A stretch of 64,000 bases of DNA from Catonella morbi ATCC 51271. GTDB taxonomy: Bacteria > Bacillota > Clostridia > Lachnospirales > Lachnospiraceae. Under the pieces are notes generated by a model. It was not told the DNA's origin. It ran no database searches and saw only the letters and a program-made list of their open reading frames with translations. Numbering within the stretch: the first letter of the stretch is position 1; every line of letters begins with the position of its first letter. The translations under genes and the position numbers were made by a program. Positions 7,909-18,463 of the stretch are shown piece after piece. The stretch is taken from the NCBI RefSeq assembly GCF_000160035.2, contig NZ_KI535370.1, forward strand, positions 145,159 through 209,158. Direction: 5' to 3'.

Positions 7909-10188
7909 TTAACCTCTATTATTATAATTAATCAGACAACCACTCACAATTATATCCTTCTCCTCATCTGTCATAGCACCGAGAGACAACTCTATCTCCT
8001 TAGTTCCGTTTTCATTTACTATCACAGCTTTCACATTACTCTCTCCGTTTTCGATAACAGACTTAATTCCTTTTATATAAAGGAAATCACCTTTATGAAA
8101 AGGAATATTTTCATCTTCATAAATAAACGGTATCATACCCCAGTTCATTACATTTGAGCGGTAACGCTTGGTTGCATAACTCCTTGCAATATTGGCAAGT
8201 CCTCCAAGCACACGCTGACAGCTTGCCGCCTGCTCTCTGGCTGAGCCGTCACCCGGCTTAACCGCATAGATGGCACTTCCTATCTCCGTAAGTTCAGACT
8301 TAAAATCATCATCATAGGTCTGTAATATGGCTACCACCTCATTAAGTTTATCATCGGTAAAAGCCTTACCTGCAAGTCTTTCCTCTTCCATACTTCTAAC
8401 CTTTTTTGCCTCACCCACATAATCAGGATCCTTCCTTGAAAGAGTGAACTCCGCAAGCCCGAGAGGATTTGAGCGGTACGAACTGGTTTCACCCGAAGGA
8501 ATAAGTTCATCAGTTGTAGTAACCGGATCATGTATTTCTGAAACTATCTTAATCAGTATATCATCTGCAAGCTTCTCCATCTTTGGCCAAGGCACTATAT
8601 TAGGTCCGTATTTAAGTTCAGCAGAGAAATCCGGCTTGCCGACACCGTTAAATACCCTGTTATCGTATATTTTTCCGTCATAGAAATACTTAGGATTACT
8701 ATATTCCACATCTATCTCACAAGCAGAAGTCAGTCTTCCCTTATTTGCCGCAGTTGCAGCTATACTTCTTGCATCCATAAGGGCAACCGAAGCCATCTGT
8801 CCGCTTCCGGGCTTGCTTCCTTCCCTGCTTGGGAAGTTTCTCGTAGAATGTCTTATGGAAAATGCTCCGTTTGCAGGCACATCTCCGGCACCAAAACAAG
8901 GTCCGCAGAAGGCCGATTTTACAACCGCTCCTGTTTCCATAAGTGTTGCAACAGTGCCATTTCTTACAAGTTCTATGTAAATAGGCTGGCTGGCAGGGTA
9001 AAGACTCATAGAGAACTCATCGTTTCCTATATATTTACCCTTAAGTATATCTGCTGCCGCACAGAGGTTCTCAAAACCGCCTCCTGCACAACCTGCTATT
9101 ATTCCCTGGTCTACCTGAATTCTACCGTTTTTAATTTTATCCATAAGTGAAAATTTAATATCTTTACCGAAACTTATTTTTGCCTTTTCCTCCACCTCGT
9201 GTAAAATATCTTTAGGATTTTTATTTACCTCATCTATTAAATAGGTATTGCTTGGATGAAACGGCATGGCTATCATAGGTCTTATTTTATTCAAATCAAC
9301 TTCAATAAGTCCATCATAGTAAGCAGGGTCTGTAAGTTTAAGTTCCTTATAATCCTGCGGTCTTTGATGTATCTCATAAAACTCCTTAACCTTCTCATCA
9401 GTTTCCCAAATCGAAGAAAGGCAGGTAGTTTCGGTAGTCATAACATCTATGCCTATTCTGTAATCAACACTCAGATGTTTAATTCCATCGCCTATAAATT
9501 CCATTATCTTATTGTTTACATAACCCTTTTCAAATACCTCACCTATAATAGCAAGGGCTATATCCTGTGGCCCAACACCCTTTACAGGCTCTCCTGTTAG
9601 TCTTACGGCTACGACCTCAGGACAGGCAACATCATAGGTCTGGCCAAGCAGCTGCTTAACAAGCTCAGGGCCACCCTCTCCTATAGCCATAGTACCAAGC
9701 GCACCATATCTGGTATGGCTGTCTGAACCAAGTATCATTCTGCCACCGCCTGCAAGCACTTCTCTCGCAAACTGATGAATAACCGCAAGATTAGGAGGTA
9801 CATACATTCCACCAAACTTCTTGGCACTGGAAAGTCCAAACATATGGTCATCTTCATTTATAGTGCCACCTACCGCACAAAGCGAGTTATGGCAGTTGGT
9901 AAGTGCATAAGGCACAGGAAACTGCTTTATACCTGATGCAACTGCTGTCTGCACTATACCTACAAAGGTAATGTCATGAGAAGCAAGGCAGTCAAATTTA
10001 AGCTTAAGATTCTTCATATCTTCTGATTTATTATGAGCTTCAAGTATTCCGTAAGATAAGGTATTCTTCTTAGCCTCTTCTTTTGTTATATTTACACCCT
10101 CACCCGCAAGCCTCTCTTTTATATCTGCTCCGTCCTCAAAAACTTTACCGTTTACTATATATACTCCGTTATTCGATAATTTAATCAT
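7909..10188 (-). CDS. Aconitase-family hydratase (YbhJ-like)
   Basis: A 759-residue protein of the aconitase superfamily. Iron-sulfur ligand cysteines are visible in TNCHNS (about 97-102) and in the pair [10 protein letters not shown] (about 431-440). [12 protein letters not shown] (about 155) and the C-terminal swivel domain with [15 protein letters not shown] (about 680) also match. Length and layout fit the YbhJ group of E. coli better than citrate-cycle aconitase. The true substrate is unknown and it is often called simply hydratase. Its neighbours give no pathway: pyrB starts divergently 353 bases away, across a palindromic repeat. Confidence 0.85.
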   Translation of the reverse strand: MIKLSNNGVYIVNGKVFEDGADIKERLAGEGVNITKEEAKKNTLSYGILEAHNKSEDMKNLKLKFDCLASHDITFVGIVQTAVASGIKQFPVPYALTNCHNSLCAVGGTINEDDHMFGLSSAKKFGGMYVPPNLAVIHQFAREVLAGGGRMILGSDSHTRYGALGTMAIGEGGPELVKQLLGQTYDVACPEVVAVRLTGEPVKGVGPQDIALAIIGEVFEKGYVNNKIMEFIGDGIKHLSVDYRIGIDVMTTETTCLSSIWETDEKVKEFYEIHQRPQDYKELKLTDPAYYDGLIEVDLNKIRPMIAMPFHPSNTYLIDEVNKNPKDILHEVEEKAKISFGKDIKFSLMDKIKNGRIQVDQGIIAGCAGGGFENLCAAADILKGKYIGNDEFSMSLYPASQPIYIELVRNGTVATLMETGAVVKSAFCGPCFGAGDVPANGAFSIRHSTRNFPSREGSKPGSGQMASVALMDARSIAATAANKGRLTSACEIDVEYSNPKYFYDGKIYDNRVFNGVGKPDFSAELKYGPNIVPWPKMEKLADDILIKIVSEIHDPVTTTDELIPSGETSSYRSNPLGLAEFTLSRKDPDYVGEAKKVRSMEEERLAGKAFTDDKLNEVVAILQTYDDDFKSELTEIGSAIYAVKPGDGSAREQAASCQRVLGGLANIARSYATKRYRSNVMNWGMIPFIYEDENIPFHKGDFLYIKGIKSVIENGESNVKAVIVNENGTKEIELSLGAMTDEEKDIIVSGCLINYNNRG

Positions 10189-10318
10189 ATATTCTCCATT
10201 CTGCCATAGTTACTTATAGGCATAATTCTTACAATTTACCCCAAATTATCCATGAAACATCTTATAAAATATCGTAACCAAGCCACAGCATCTAAGCTGT
10301 GATATTTGACAGATGTCC

Positions 10319-10416
10319 GGTAATATCTCCCCATAGTCACAGCTCTACAACAGTTTATCCTACCGTACTATACAGAAATAAATGTTATGTGACCTCCGGC
10401 ATAAATAATTGAGGTT
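10319..10416. repeat. 98-base palindromic intergenic element, copy B (degenerate)
   Basis: Begins GGTAATATCTCCCCATAGTCAC and ends GTGACCTCCGG...GAGGTT. This is the same order of end sequences and almost the same length as the element at 3614-3710 read on the minus strand. The inverted repeat is eroded and the middle is unrelated. It lies in the 353-base gap between the hydratase and pyrB, before the pyrB promoter. The left part of that gap (10189-10318) shows nothing else I can name. Confidence 0.55.
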
Positions 10417-10474
10417 CATTTTTATTGATTTTCCCTATAATAAAGCATTTTAAAATAATTATCAAGTATACCTC

Positions 10475-10503
10475 TTGTCATAATCGTAAATCTGTAATAA
10501 AAT
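10475..10503 (+). promoter_or_regulatory. Promoter of pyrB-pyrI
   Basis: TTGTCA (10475-10480) and TAAAAT (10498-10503) are 17 bases apart. Transcription would start near 10510, only about 32 bases before the pyrB ATG. That leaves no room for a pyrimidine attenuator leader. Confidence 0.6.
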
Positions 10504-10541
10504 TAAGCAGAAATACTAACGCATATTAACAGGAGGTAATT

Positions 10542-11456
10542 ATGAGGCATCTGATAAGTCCGCTTGATTTTTCAGTTGATGAAACCAATGATATCTTGGC
10601 TCTTGCCGGCGATATCTACAGATACCCTGAAAAATACAAGGAAATCTGTCATGGCAAAAAATTAGCTACATTATTTTATGAACCGAGTACACGAACCCGC
10701 CTTTCATTTGAAGCAGCAATGCTTAATCTTGGCGGAAGTGTCCTCGGTTTTTCTGAAAGTTCCTCAAGTTCAGCCGCAAAGGGCGAAACCGTAGCCGATA
10801 CAATAAGGGTAATCTCAGCCTATGCTGATATCTGTGCTATGCGACACCCTAAAGAAGGAGCTCCTCAGGTGGCTTCCATGTATTCGGAAATCCCTGTAAT
10901 AAATGCAGGAGACGGAGGACATAACCACCCCACCCAGACATTTACGGACATACTTACCATAAAAGAACTCCGCGGCAAATTAGGAAATATAACAGTGGGA
11001 CTTTGCGGAGACCTTAAATTTGGAAGAACCGTACACTCTCTTATACAGGAGCTTGTAAGATATCCTGAGATTAAATTTGTACTTATATCCCCGGATGAAC
11101 TGAAGCTTCCTGAATACGTTAAAACCGAAATCCTTGATGCAAATAATTCCCCTTATACGGAGACAGCCTCTCTTGAAAATGCACTTCCGGAACTGGATGT
11201 ACTCTATATGACAAGAGTACAACGTGAACGTTTCTTCAACGAAGAAGACTATATCAGACTTAAAGATACTTATATACTTGATATGCCAAAGCTTGCCCAT
11301 GCCAAGTCTGACCTTATGATACTGCATCCGCTTCCAAGAGTTAATGAAATAGCAACTGAAGTGGACAATGATCCGAGAGCAACCTACTTCAAACAGGCAA
11401 AATTCGGTGTCTATGTAAGAATGGCTCTGATACTTCGTTTACTTGAGTTAGCATAA
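10542..11456 (+). CDS. pyrB: Aspartate carbamoyltransferase, catalytic subunit
   Basis: A 304-residue enzyme of cytoplasmic pyrimidine synthesis. It joins carbamoyl phosphate and aspartate to give carbamoyl aspartate. The carbamoyl-phosphate loop [13 protein letters not shown] is at about 44-56. The catalytic-site segments [11 protein letters not shown] (about 126-136) and HPLPR (about 263) are intact. ATG 10542 follows AGGAGG. The regulatory chain gene pyrI follows after 11 bases, so the enzyme is the allosteric PyrB-PyrI type rather than the pyrB-only form of Bacillus. Confidence 0.97.
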   Translation: MRHLISPLDFSVDETNDILALAGDIYRYPEKYKEICHGKKLATLFYEPSTRTRLSFEAAMLNLGGSVLGFSESSSSSAAKGETVADTIRVISAYADICAMRHPKEGAPQVASMYSEIPVINAGDGGHNHPTQTFTDILTIKELRGKLGNITVGLCGDLKFGRTVHSLIQELVRYPEIKFVLISPDELKLPEYVKTEILDANNSPYTETASLENALPELDVLYMTRVQRERFFNEEDYIRLKDTYILDMPKLAHAKSDLMILHPLPRVNEIATEVDNDPRATYFKQAKFGVYVRMALILRLLELA

Positions 11457-11467
11457 GGAGGTAAAGC

Positions 11468-11899
11468 ATGTTAAATATAAGTGGTCTTAATTCAGGCTAT
11501 GTAATTGATCATATCCCTGCCGGACTTTCAATGTCAATTTACAACTATCTGAACTTAAGCAAATATGACCATCAGATAGCCATTATAAAGAATGCCAGAA
11601 GTTCTAAGATGGGTAAGAAAGATATAATTAAAATAGAGGGAATACCTGAGAATTTAAACCTGGAACTTCTATCCATTTTCGGGGATAATATAACCGTAAA
11701 TGTTATTGTTGATGGTGTGATTAAAGATAAGCTTCACCCAAGCCTGCCTGAGACAGTAAATAATATTTTTGTCTGCAAAAATCCGCGATGTATAACATCA
11801 GCAGAACGCGGACTTAAGCATATCTTTAAGCTTACCGATAAGGTAAACAGAACTTACCGCTGTACATACTGTGAGCAGGCATATAAGATGAATAAGTAA
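11468..11899 (+). CDS. pyrI: Aspartate carbamoyltransferase, regulatory subunit
   Basis: A 143-residue regulatory chain that binds nucleotide effectors and holds catalytic trimers together. The N-terminal allosteric domain (GYVIDHIPAGLSMSIYNYL) is followed by a zinc domain with CKNPRC (about 103-108) and CTYC (about 131-134), four cysteine ligands in all. It starts 11 bases after pyrB behind a strong GGAGG site and is cotranscribed with it. Confidence 0.97.
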   Translation: MLNISGLNSGYVIDHIPAGLSMSIYNYLNLSKYDHQIAIIKNARSSKMGKKDIIKIEGIPENLNLELLSIFGDNITVNVIVDGVIKDKLHPSLPETVNNIFVCKNPRCITSAERGLKHIFKLTDKVNRTYRCTYCEQAYKMNK

Positions 11900-11914
11900 T
11901 AGTATCGGAGGATT

Positions 11915-12133
11915 ATGGAAGAGAATAAAGAAAAAGAAACTAAGCTTAAGAAAATTAAGCGGGTGCTTGCTCTTATAGGTGTTGTCTTGCTTTTAGGGCT
12001 TTACGGAGCTACTCTTATCACCTCATTTATGGCAAGTCCCGCTGCCCATGCTCTGTTTATAGCAAGCTTTGTATGCACCGGCTTTATTCCTGTCGCAATT
12101 TATATATTTATCTGGCTTTTGAAATTTAGATAA
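11915..12133 (+). CDS. Small membrane protein, 72 residues
   Basis: A Lys-rich cytoplasmic start (MEENKEKETKLKKIKR) is followed by two membrane helices at about 17-37 and 45-67. It lies 15 bases after pyrI with a GGAG site, so it probably belongs to the pyr operon. I know of no function. Similar short proteins occur downstream of pyrI in related anaerobes, but I cannot check that here. Confidence 0.7.
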   Translation: MEENKEKETKLKKIKRVLALIGVVLLLGLYGATLITSFMASPAAHALFIASFVCTGFIPVAIYIFIWLLKFR

Positions 12134-12183
12134 TTATATAAATATCCGATAACCCATGTTTAAAAATATATACACTTTTGATA

Positions 12184-12212
12184 TTGTTTTCCACAATTAA
12201 ATAGTGTATAAT
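12184..12212 (+). promoter_or_regulatory. Promoter of the rubredoxin gene
   Basis: TTGTTT (12184-12189) and TATAAT (12207-12212) are separated by 17 bases, with the start codon 63 bases downstream. Confidence 0.65.
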
Positions 12213-12274
12213 CTATTTTTAGATAGAGGAAATACAGTACTCTTAATAATTATTGAAAATAAAGGAGAAAACTT

Positions 12275-12433
12275 ATGAAAGAATATGTATGTGATGTTTG
12301 CGGATGGGTATATAACGAAGAAGAGGGATGTCCAGAGATGGGGATAGCTCCGGGAACAAAGTTCGAGGATCTTCCTGATGATTTCGAATGTCCTGACTGC
12401 GGAGTTGGCAAGGATATGTTTTCCGAGCAGTAA
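12275..12433 (+). CDS. Rubredoxin
   Basis: A 52-residue mononuclear iron electron carrier. [13 protein letters not shown] holds the first CxxC pair (residues 6 and 9) and ECPDCG the second (39 and 42). The aromatic core residues typical of rubredoxins are present. ATG 12275 follows AAAGGAG. It is monocistronic, with its own promoter and terminator. Such proteins commonly feed electrons to peroxide- or superoxide-reducing enzymes in anaerobes. No such partner is in the window. Confidence 0.97.
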   Translation: MKEYVCDVCGWVYNEEEGCPEMGIAPGTKFEDLPDDFECPDCGVGKDMFSEQ

Positions 12434-12448
12434 GAGATTAAATTTTTA

Positions 12449-12490
12449 ATGCTGTCACCTTCCAAAATTTGGATTGTGGCAGCATTTTTT
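12449..12490 (+). terminator. Terminator after rubredoxin
   Basis: ATGCTGTCAC (12449-12458) pairs with GTGGCAGCAT (12476-12485), ending in a run of T. The GH38 gene on the other strand ends 11 bases away, so the stem may serve both directions. Confidence 0.8.
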
Positions 12491-12500
12491 AAATTAAAAT

Positions 12501-15500
12501 TTATTTAAACTTAACAGTATACACTTCAAAAGGCTTAAGTTTCAAACTAACTTCTTTTACCTTCTTTCCATAAGCATTTACTGTCTCTTCTACCTTAAGC
12601 TCTGCTTCTTCATTTTCAAGGAGGTCACAGGTAAATGCCTTAGTAAACTCAGTATCTACAAGAAGCCTTACAGAAGTCTTTGCGTTATCTCTCTCATAAA
12701 GCCTTATAACTGTTCCTTCACCGTCTTCAGCCTTTTTAATTGTTTCAATAACAACATTATTCTTATCTACACTAGCATAAGAATATACATCCTCAGCCAT
12801 AGCCTTATTTACTACCTTAAGCGGCTGGTTAAGATTATATGCTTCATCAGATACATTGCTGTAACGCCAGTTTTCAGCATGAGGATAGAGGGCATAAGTA
12901 AAGAAATGCTCCTCCTGGTCGGTTGTAGGATTAGGCTCTATACCTGATTTAATAAGAGTAAGTCCAAGTACTCCGTCTCTTACTGAATGACCGTATTTGC
13001 AATCATTAAGGAGAGCAACACCATAGTGGCCTTCTGAGAAATCCATCCACTTCTGGGCACAGCTTTCAAATCTTGCCTCATCCCAACTTGTGTTGGTATG
13101 CACCTTCCTTACAGCATTACCAAACTGTATCTCAAATGTAGCCTCATCAGAATGAATGTCAACAGGGAAATGTACCTTTAACAGATGCTGATTATCTTTC
13201 CAGTCTACATAGGTCTCAAAGTCTATTCTTCTATTATCTGCATAGAAATGAATCTTCTGTTTGATAACAGAATTGCTTATCTTTCTTTCTACAAGAAGGG
13301 TAGCTCTTACCTCTCCTATTTCAAGCCATTCCATCTTTTCTACAGAAAGAGCATCCCAGTATTTCTCTGTATGGAAAATGTCTATATCCCAGTTATCATA
13401 GTAGATAGGCTTATCTTCATACATACGGAAAAGATTTCCCTTTTCACCCGCCTTTAAGACTTCCCTATCATTTTCCTTATCGAAAATACTACTAAAAAGA
13501 GCATTTTCATCAAGTTCAATCTTATAAAACGGAGTTTCGAGACTTCTGTCTCCTGTAAGCTTAAACGGAAGTTCAGCCTTTTTTTCTGTTTTATCAAAAT
13601 ACAGGGTTCTATAGCCCTTTGAAGGAATATTCTCCACAAAGGCTACAGCTCCGTCTTTTGTAAGCTGGACTTTTACGGCTGTTCCATCCTCATATTTAAG
13701 ACCTTCATACTCTCCTTCAGGAAGTATAGCTATATCTGAACGTTTATGCCCTGTAGTATTCCATACAGTTATGCCCTCTCTTTCATCTGCAAGGGCTTCA
13801 AGTCTTGCCTTTGTCTCTTTTTCAAGATTTTCGGCAATCCTTTCATACTCTTCCTTTGTTACCTCATATACTTCTTTGATGGATGAACCCGGAAGTATAT
13901 CGTGGAACTGGTTAAGAAGCACTGTTTTCCACATTTCATCAAGCTCTTTAACCGGATAAGCAAGTTTCTTATCTGCAAGAACAGAGAAGAATTCAAGATC
14001 CATAAGCCCAAGCTCTGACTTTCTGTTGCTACGCTTATTTCTTGCCATAGAGGTATAGGTTCCTCTGTGATACTCAAAATAAAGCTCTCCTTCCCAGGTT
14101 TCAAGTCTCTTATTGTCTTTTACCTTTGCTTCAAGCTCTTCAAAGTATTTACCGGCAAATTCTCTTCTTACCTTAGGTATACCCTTAACTCCCTTTTCCA
14201 TTCTTCTCGCAGTTTCAAGCATTTCTCTGGTAGGACCGCCACCACCGTCACCAAAGCCGTATGATATAAGAATATCATTGTTTATACGTTTGTTCTGATA
14301 TCTCTCCCATCCCCCCATCAAAGCATCAGGGTGAAGCTCTCCGTTGTAGGTTGTAAAGAAGTTCACTACAGGCTGACCTATTCCAAGTGTGGTTATCATA
14401 TGTGTGAAAATCTCTGAGCCGTCTATTCCGCGCCAGATAAAGGTATCATTCGGAATCTTGTTAAACTGGTTCCATGCAAGCTTTGTTGTCATAAAATATT
14501 TAATGCCGCTTCGCTTCATTATCTGTGGCAGAGAGCCCGAATAACCGAATACGTCAGGAAGCCAAAGCACCTTATTGTCTACTCCGAATTCCTCTTTGAA
14601 GAACTTTTTACCATGCATAAACTGCCTTACAAGTGATTCACCGGAAGTAAGGTTACAGTCTGCCTCAAGCCACATACCGCCCTCAGGCTCCCAAACTCCT
14701 TCTTTCACCTTTTCCTTAATCTTCTCATAGATTTCAGGATATCTCTCTTTAAGGAAGACATAGAGCTGTGGCTGACTTGACATAAACTTATACTCCGGAT
14801 ACTCTTCCATAAGCTTTAATACAGTAGCAAAACTTCTTGCAACCTTCTCTCTTGTCTGAGCTACTGTCCACCACCAAGCCACATCTATATGGGTATGACC
14901 TATACAGGTAGCTATTACATCACTGTATCCTGCATGGTCTTCATATAAAGCCTTTTTAAGATAATCTCTTGCTGCCTTTATTCCTGCATAAAATTCCTCT
15001 GTATAAGGAGTTCTAAGATCAAGGAAGTTTACTGCTGTATTCAGTATTTCCTCGATATCCTGTCTGTTTTTATCATCCTCTGCCATTCTAGGGAAGGCAG
15101 AAAGAGGTACCCACAGGTCAAAATAAAGTCCCTCTACCTCTTCATCTATTTCAATTATAGAAGCAATGAAGAGGAATTCATCATGTAAAATTCCGCTGTA
15201 TGCCTGAATGTCAAAATCAAGCTCTTCTCCGCCCTTAAAGCTATCTCCTAAGAATAAGAGCCTGTGGTTCATGTCCATACCCTGTACCACTTCACCGTTT
15301 ATGAACACAAGGAATTGCGGATTCTTTGCATCATCCCATTCTTCAATCTGAGTAGCAAGTTTTAAGAAAATTCTTTTGCCCGCCATATTTTCAGGAACAA
15401 CAAATTTTTTCTTAAACCAGTAATGCTTATCTTTGCCGTACCAATGCATATTTACGGAGTCAAATTCTTCAAAATCTGCCTCAGCCTTCTCTGCCTCACA

Positions 15501-15617
15501 AGGTCTGAAAAATCTTCCCTCTTTATACTGCCACTTATCTAAGTCAAGCTTTTGCTTTATCTTAAGTTTGTTAAGATTATCACAAATAACCTGTACCCGC
15601 TTATCTAAAAATCTCAT
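12501..15617 (-). CDS. Alpha-mannosidase, glycoside hydrolase family 38
   Basis: A 1038-residue cytoplasmic enzyme without signal peptide that removes alpha-linked mannose. After an N-terminal beta domain (1-230), the GH38 catalytic domain opens with CIGHTHIDVAWWW, which provides the zinc-binding His and Asp. GGMWLEADCNLTSGES near residue 318 carries the expected nucleophile Asp, and LPDVFGYSGSLPQ follows. A middle domain and a long C-terminal beta domain complete the usual architecture. ATG 15617 follows AGGAGGAAG. It is the last gene of the glycan locus and has its own upstream region containing a palindrome. With GH130 and GH20 it would trim imported mannose-rich oligosaccharides. Confidence 0.93.
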   Translation of the reverse strand: MRFLDKRVQVICDNLNKLKIKQKLDLDKWQYKEGRFFRPCEAEKAEADFEEFDSVNMHWYGKDKHYWFKKKFVVPENMAGKRIFLKLATQIEEWDDAKNPQFLVFINGEVVQGMDMNHRLLFLGDSFKGGEELDFDIQAYSGILHDEFLFIASIIEIDEEVEGLYFDLWVPLSAFPRMAEDDKNRQDIEEILNTAVNFLDLRTPYTEEFYAGIKAARDYLKKALYEDHAGYSDVIATCIGHTHIDVAWWWTVAQTREKVARSFATVLKLMEEYPEYKFMSSQPQLYVFLKERYPEIYEKIKEKVKEGVWEPEGGMWLEADCNLTSGESLVRQFMHGKKFFKEEFGVDNKVLWLPDVFGYSGSLPQIMKRSGIKYFMTTKLAWNQFNKIPNDTFIWRGIDGSEIFTHMITTLGIGQPVVNFFTTYNGELHPDALMGGWERYQNKRINNDILISYGFGDGGGGPTREMLETARRMEKGVKGIPKVRREFAGKYFEELEAKVKDNKRLETWEGELYFEYHRGTYTSMARNKRSNRKSELGLMDLEFFSVLADKKLAYPVKELDEMWKTVLLNQFHDILPGSSIKEVYEVTKEEYERIAENLEKETKARLEALADEREGITVWNTTGHKRSDIAILPEGEYEGLKYEDGTAVKVQLTKDGAVAFVENIPSKGYRTLYFDKTEKKAELPFKLTGDRSLETPFYKIELDENALFSSIFDKENDREVLKAGEKGNLFRMYEDKPIYYDNWDIDIFHTEKYWDALSVEKMEWLEIGEVRATLLVERKISNSVIKQKIHFYADNRRIDFETYVDWKDNQHLLKVHFPVDIHSDEATFEIQFGNAVRKVHTNTSWDEARFESCAQKWMDFSEGHYGVALLNDCKYGHSVRDGVLGLTLIKSGIEPNPTTDQEEHFFTYALYPHAENWRYSNVSDEAYNLNQPLKVVNKAMAEDVYSYASVDKNNVVIETIKKAEDGEGTVIRLYERDNAKTSVRLLVDTEFTKAFTCDLLENEEAELKVEETVNAYGKKVKEVSLKLKPFEVYTVKFK

Positions 15618-15684
15618 AGCTTCCTCCTAAAACAAAAAATTTTTACCCAAATTATTCATTTCTTATTTTACATAACTTTAAATT

Positions 15685-15702
15685 AACATACATAGATATG
15701 TT
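15685..15702. promoter_or_regulatory. Candidate operator upstream of the GH38 gene
   Basis: AACATA-cataga-TATGTT is a perfect 6+6 inverted repeat. On the minus strand it falls between TTGTGG and TAATTT, a possible -35/-10 pair 17 bases apart, so bound protein would block transcription. Related AACAT-type sequences lie upstream of the permease operon and of lacI. Confidence 0.4.
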
Positions 15703-15739
15703 CCACAAGGTATTTTTGAATAACCCGGGTTAAAATGTT

Positions 15740-16723
15740 TTATAATTTATTCTTTTTTACATATTCAAGAAGTCTGTCTACTGTTGTAAAAGCAAGTCCT
15801 GTTACTGTATCTGCACAACCATAGTAAATAGCTATCTTTCCGCTTTCTTTATCATGAAGTGCGGCACAAGGGAATACCACATTTGGAACGTCTCCCATAC
15901 ACTCGTACTGTTCCCAAGGAGCTAAAATATAGTTCTTGCTGCGAGCCAGAACCTTCCAAGGCTCATTTAAGTCAAGAAGGGCAGCTCCCATTCGGTATAC
16001 AAAGCCGTTACAGGTATTTATAACTCCATGATAAATCATAAGCCATCCCTCATTTGTTTCGATAGGAATAGGACCTGGACCTATCTTAGTGGACTGCCAG
16101 GCAGAAATATCATCTTTGATTGTACCCATTACATGTCTGTGTCTGCCCCAGAACTCCATATCCTTACTCTGGCTTATGAAAATATCTCCAAAAGGAGTAT
16201 GACCATTGTCACTAGGTCTGTTAAGCATCATGTAAAGACCGTTTATCTTTCTTGGGAATAAAACTCCGTTTCTGTTAAATGGTAGATAGGCATTTTCAAG
16301 CTGTACAAATTTCTTAAAATCAAAAGTATAAGCAATTCCGATAGTTGGTCCATGATAACCGTTACACCAGGTTATATAGTATCTGTCCTCAATAAAGCAA
16401 ACTCTCGGATCGTATCTGTATTCTCTCTTTAGTATTTCTTCGTCAGCACCTTCAAACTTTATTGGCTCATCCTCTATTTCCCAGTTGATTCCGTCTTTAC
16501 TTTTTCCTACAAAGATATCCATACTTATAGAACGGCTGTCACATCTGAACACTCCTGCAAAACCGTCTTCAAATCTCACTACTGCACTGTTAAATACACT
16601 GTTTGATATTTTATTGCCATCCCTGCCTATAATCGGATTACCTGAATATCTCCAAACAGGTTCCTTGCCGCCTGTATTGTCTTCCTCCCAAGGTATCTGA
16701 GGTAACTTAATCTCACTATTCAT
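15740..16723 (-). CDS. Family 130 glycoside phosphorylase or hydrolase (mannoside-acting)
   Basis: A 327-residue cytoplasmic protein with a five-bladed propeller pattern: [42 protein letters not shown] and MIYHGV. The Asp in YRYDPR lies where the family's catalytic acid is found. GH130 enzymes mostly cleave beta-mannosides, many by phosphorolysis to mannose 1-phosphate, and some act on mannosyl-GlcNAc from N-glycan cores. ATG 16723 is chosen because AAGGAGA lies six bases before it. The frame is open to 16816 but has no ribosome site there. Beside GH38 and GH20, a mannosyl-GlcNAc phosphorylase is the attractive inference. Confidence 0.85.
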   Translation of the reverse strand: MNSEIKLPQIPWEEDNTGGKEPVWRYSGNPIIGRDGNKISNSVFNSAVVRFEDGFAGVFRCDSRSISMDIFVGKSKDGINWEIEDEPIKFEGADEEILKREYRYDPRVCFIEDRYYITWCNGYHGPTIGIAYTFDFKKFVQLENAYLPFNRNGVLFPRKINGLYMMLNRPSDNGHTPFGDIFISQSKDMEFWGRHRHVMGTIKDDISAWQSTKIGPGPIPIETNEGWLMIYHGVINTCNGFVYRMGAALLDLNEPWKVLARSKNYILAPWEQYECMGDVPNVVFPCAALHDKESGKIAIYYGCADTVTGLAFTTVDRLLEYVKKNKL

Positions 16724-16873
16724 TTCTATTCTCCTTGCAAACTGATTTTGAAAAGAGTTTTTTCCGTCAATCGTCGCTTTACGGACAAATTCGGGAAAAA
16801 ACTCTTCTATTTTCATAAAACAGTATCTAATTTTGTCTTATTCTTATATGCTTATCTGTATCTAAATTTCTAA

Positions 16874-18403
16874 TTATTTAGCAGCATCAATCTGAGCCTG
16901 AGCCTTCTGCATCATATCATCAAAACCTGCTTTCCTCATCTCTTCCATCATGGTCTTTACCATAGTCTCAGGATCTTTGGTACCTGTGAAAAGCTCACTC
17001 TTATACTTATTGTAAATTTCAACACAGTTTACCATCTCATCTTCAAACTCAGAGACATCAAGGTTGATACCAAGTACAGGAGAAGGAGTTGCCTTAGCAT
17101 TAAGCTCTTTAACTTCATCCCACTGATTGAAATCTACATCATCTCTCTGTGAAACGATGAAGAATGAACCCTGTGTATAACCAGCCATCTTCCACTCGTC
17201 ATTGTTCTTGTGAACCTTCTTATCTGCTGTATATGTCCAGTCGGCCTTTTCACCTTCAAGACCATAGAAGAATGAATCTCTTACATAGCTGTCAGTATTT
17301 ACAAGCTCTAAGAACTGAAGAGCCTTGTCAGGATGCTCGCAGCTGGCTGAGATACAGTTAAGAGAACCACCAACTGTTACGTTAGAAAGTACTGTTTCTC
17401 CCCAAGGTACTGCTACTACTTCCTCACCCATATTAGGACCCCATACTGTCTTAGCTGCACCGCTCCAGCCCTGCTCAATACTGACAGGTCTGTACTTAGG
17501 CTTCTCTGCAAGTGTAGCTGCATCAGGATTGATAAGTCCGTCTTTATACCACTGATGAAGTAATTTAAGCTCTTTCATTACATCTTCCTGCTCGAAAACA
17601 GGCACAAGCTTCTTGCTGCTGTCTGAATATTTTACTCCAAGACCCGGAAGTCCCATACTGTCATATTTCTTCTCTACAAGAGAGTTGGAAACACCTTCTT
17701 TGTTAAGCACAAGAGGTACTTCATTCTCACCCTTTTTAATCTTCTTTAAAGGCTCTGTTAAATCGTTAAGATCCTTAAGAGAATTTACATCAATACCATA
17801 CTTATCAAGCAATTTCTTTACAAGGATAAAGTAGAATGTCATTGAGCTGTCTTTATATGTAGGCACGGCATAAATCTTTCCGTCTACTCTTGTAGCGTTC
17901 CAATAATCTTCCGGCATAGAAGCTAAAAGACTAGGTGCATTGTCCTTAAGTAAATCTGTGATATCAAGGAAAGCTCCCATCTTCACATCCTGTACATAAG
18001 TATTTGCATTGGTGAACATAATATCGTAGTCACCGCCTGTATTTACAAGAGTACTTCTTCTGCTATCCCAGTCTCCCCAACTTACTACCTCAACATCAAT
18101 ATTTACGCCGATTTTCTCTCCTAAGTACTTATTGATGTGCTCTTTCCAAGCATCATAGTTATCAGGCTGACCACTACCAACCTGTACCCATTTGAGATTT
18201 ACTATCTCCTCAGGCTTTGTTTCACTTGTTTTGGATGCACTGCTTGTTGTCTTAGAAGCAGATGCTGTAGAAACAGTTGACTTAGCTGAGCTTGTCTTTG
18301 ACTGGCTTGTCTTGTTATCAGTCTTTGTTCCGCAAGCAGCCAAGTTAAAAACCATAGAAGCTCCAAGTGCTAAAGCTAACAGTTTTCCCCATCTTTTTTT
18401 CAT
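16874..18403 (-). CDS. Extracellular solute-binding lipoprotein of a carbohydrate ABC importer
   Basis: A 509-residue lipoprotein with signal peptide and lipobox (FNLAAC, Cys about 24), then a Ser/Thr-rich linker to about residue 62. The binding fold starts at NLKWVQVGSGQPDNYD and has the family-1 solute-binding layout. The C-terminal region resembles the DUF3502 group. Its permeases are LplB/YtcP type, immediately upstream. The pneumococcal complex N-glycan importer (NgtS with NgtP1 and NgtP2) has, from memory, the same kind of binding protein and permeases. That makes an oligosaccharide ligand plausible here. Confidence 0.9.
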   Translation of the reverse strand: MKKRWGKLLALALGASMVFNLAACGTKTDNKTSQSKTSSAKSTVSTASASKTTSSASKTSETKPEEIVNLKWVQVGSGQPDNYDAWKEHINKYLGEKIGVNIDVEVVSWGDWDSRRSTLVNTGGDYDIMFTNANTYVQDVKMGAFLDITDLLKDNAPSLLASMPEDYWNATRVDGKIYAVPTYKDSSMTFYFILVKKLLDKYGIDVNSLKDLNDLTEPLKKIKKGENEVPLVLNKEGVSNSLVEKKYDSMGLPGLGVKYSDSSKKLVPVFEQEDVMKELKLLHQWYKDGLINPDAATLAEKPKYRPVSIEQGWSGAAKTVWGPNMGEEVVAVPWGETVLSNVTVGGSLNCISASCEHPDKALQFLELVNTDSYVRDSFFYGLEGEKADWTYTADKKVHKNNDEWKMAGYTQGSFFIVSQRDDVDFNQWDEVKELNAKATPSPVLGINLDVSEFEDEMVNCVEIYNKYKSELFTGTKDPETMVKTMMEEMRKAGFDDMMQKAQAQIDAAK

Positions 18404-18463
18404 AATAAAGTTCTCCTTCCTTTTGTTTACATATATTTATCTAAAAGCATAATTGCTTAAGAT

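Noticed and set aside
10189..10541. Pyrimidine attenuator or riboswitch before pyrB
   Set aside because: The promoter lies only about 32 bases before pyrB, so no leader is available. The palindrome there belongs to the 98-base repeat.
12250..12465. 71-residue minus-strand frame over rubredoxin
   Set aside because: Mirror of the rubredoxin gene, which has both CxxC pairs, a promoter and a terminator.
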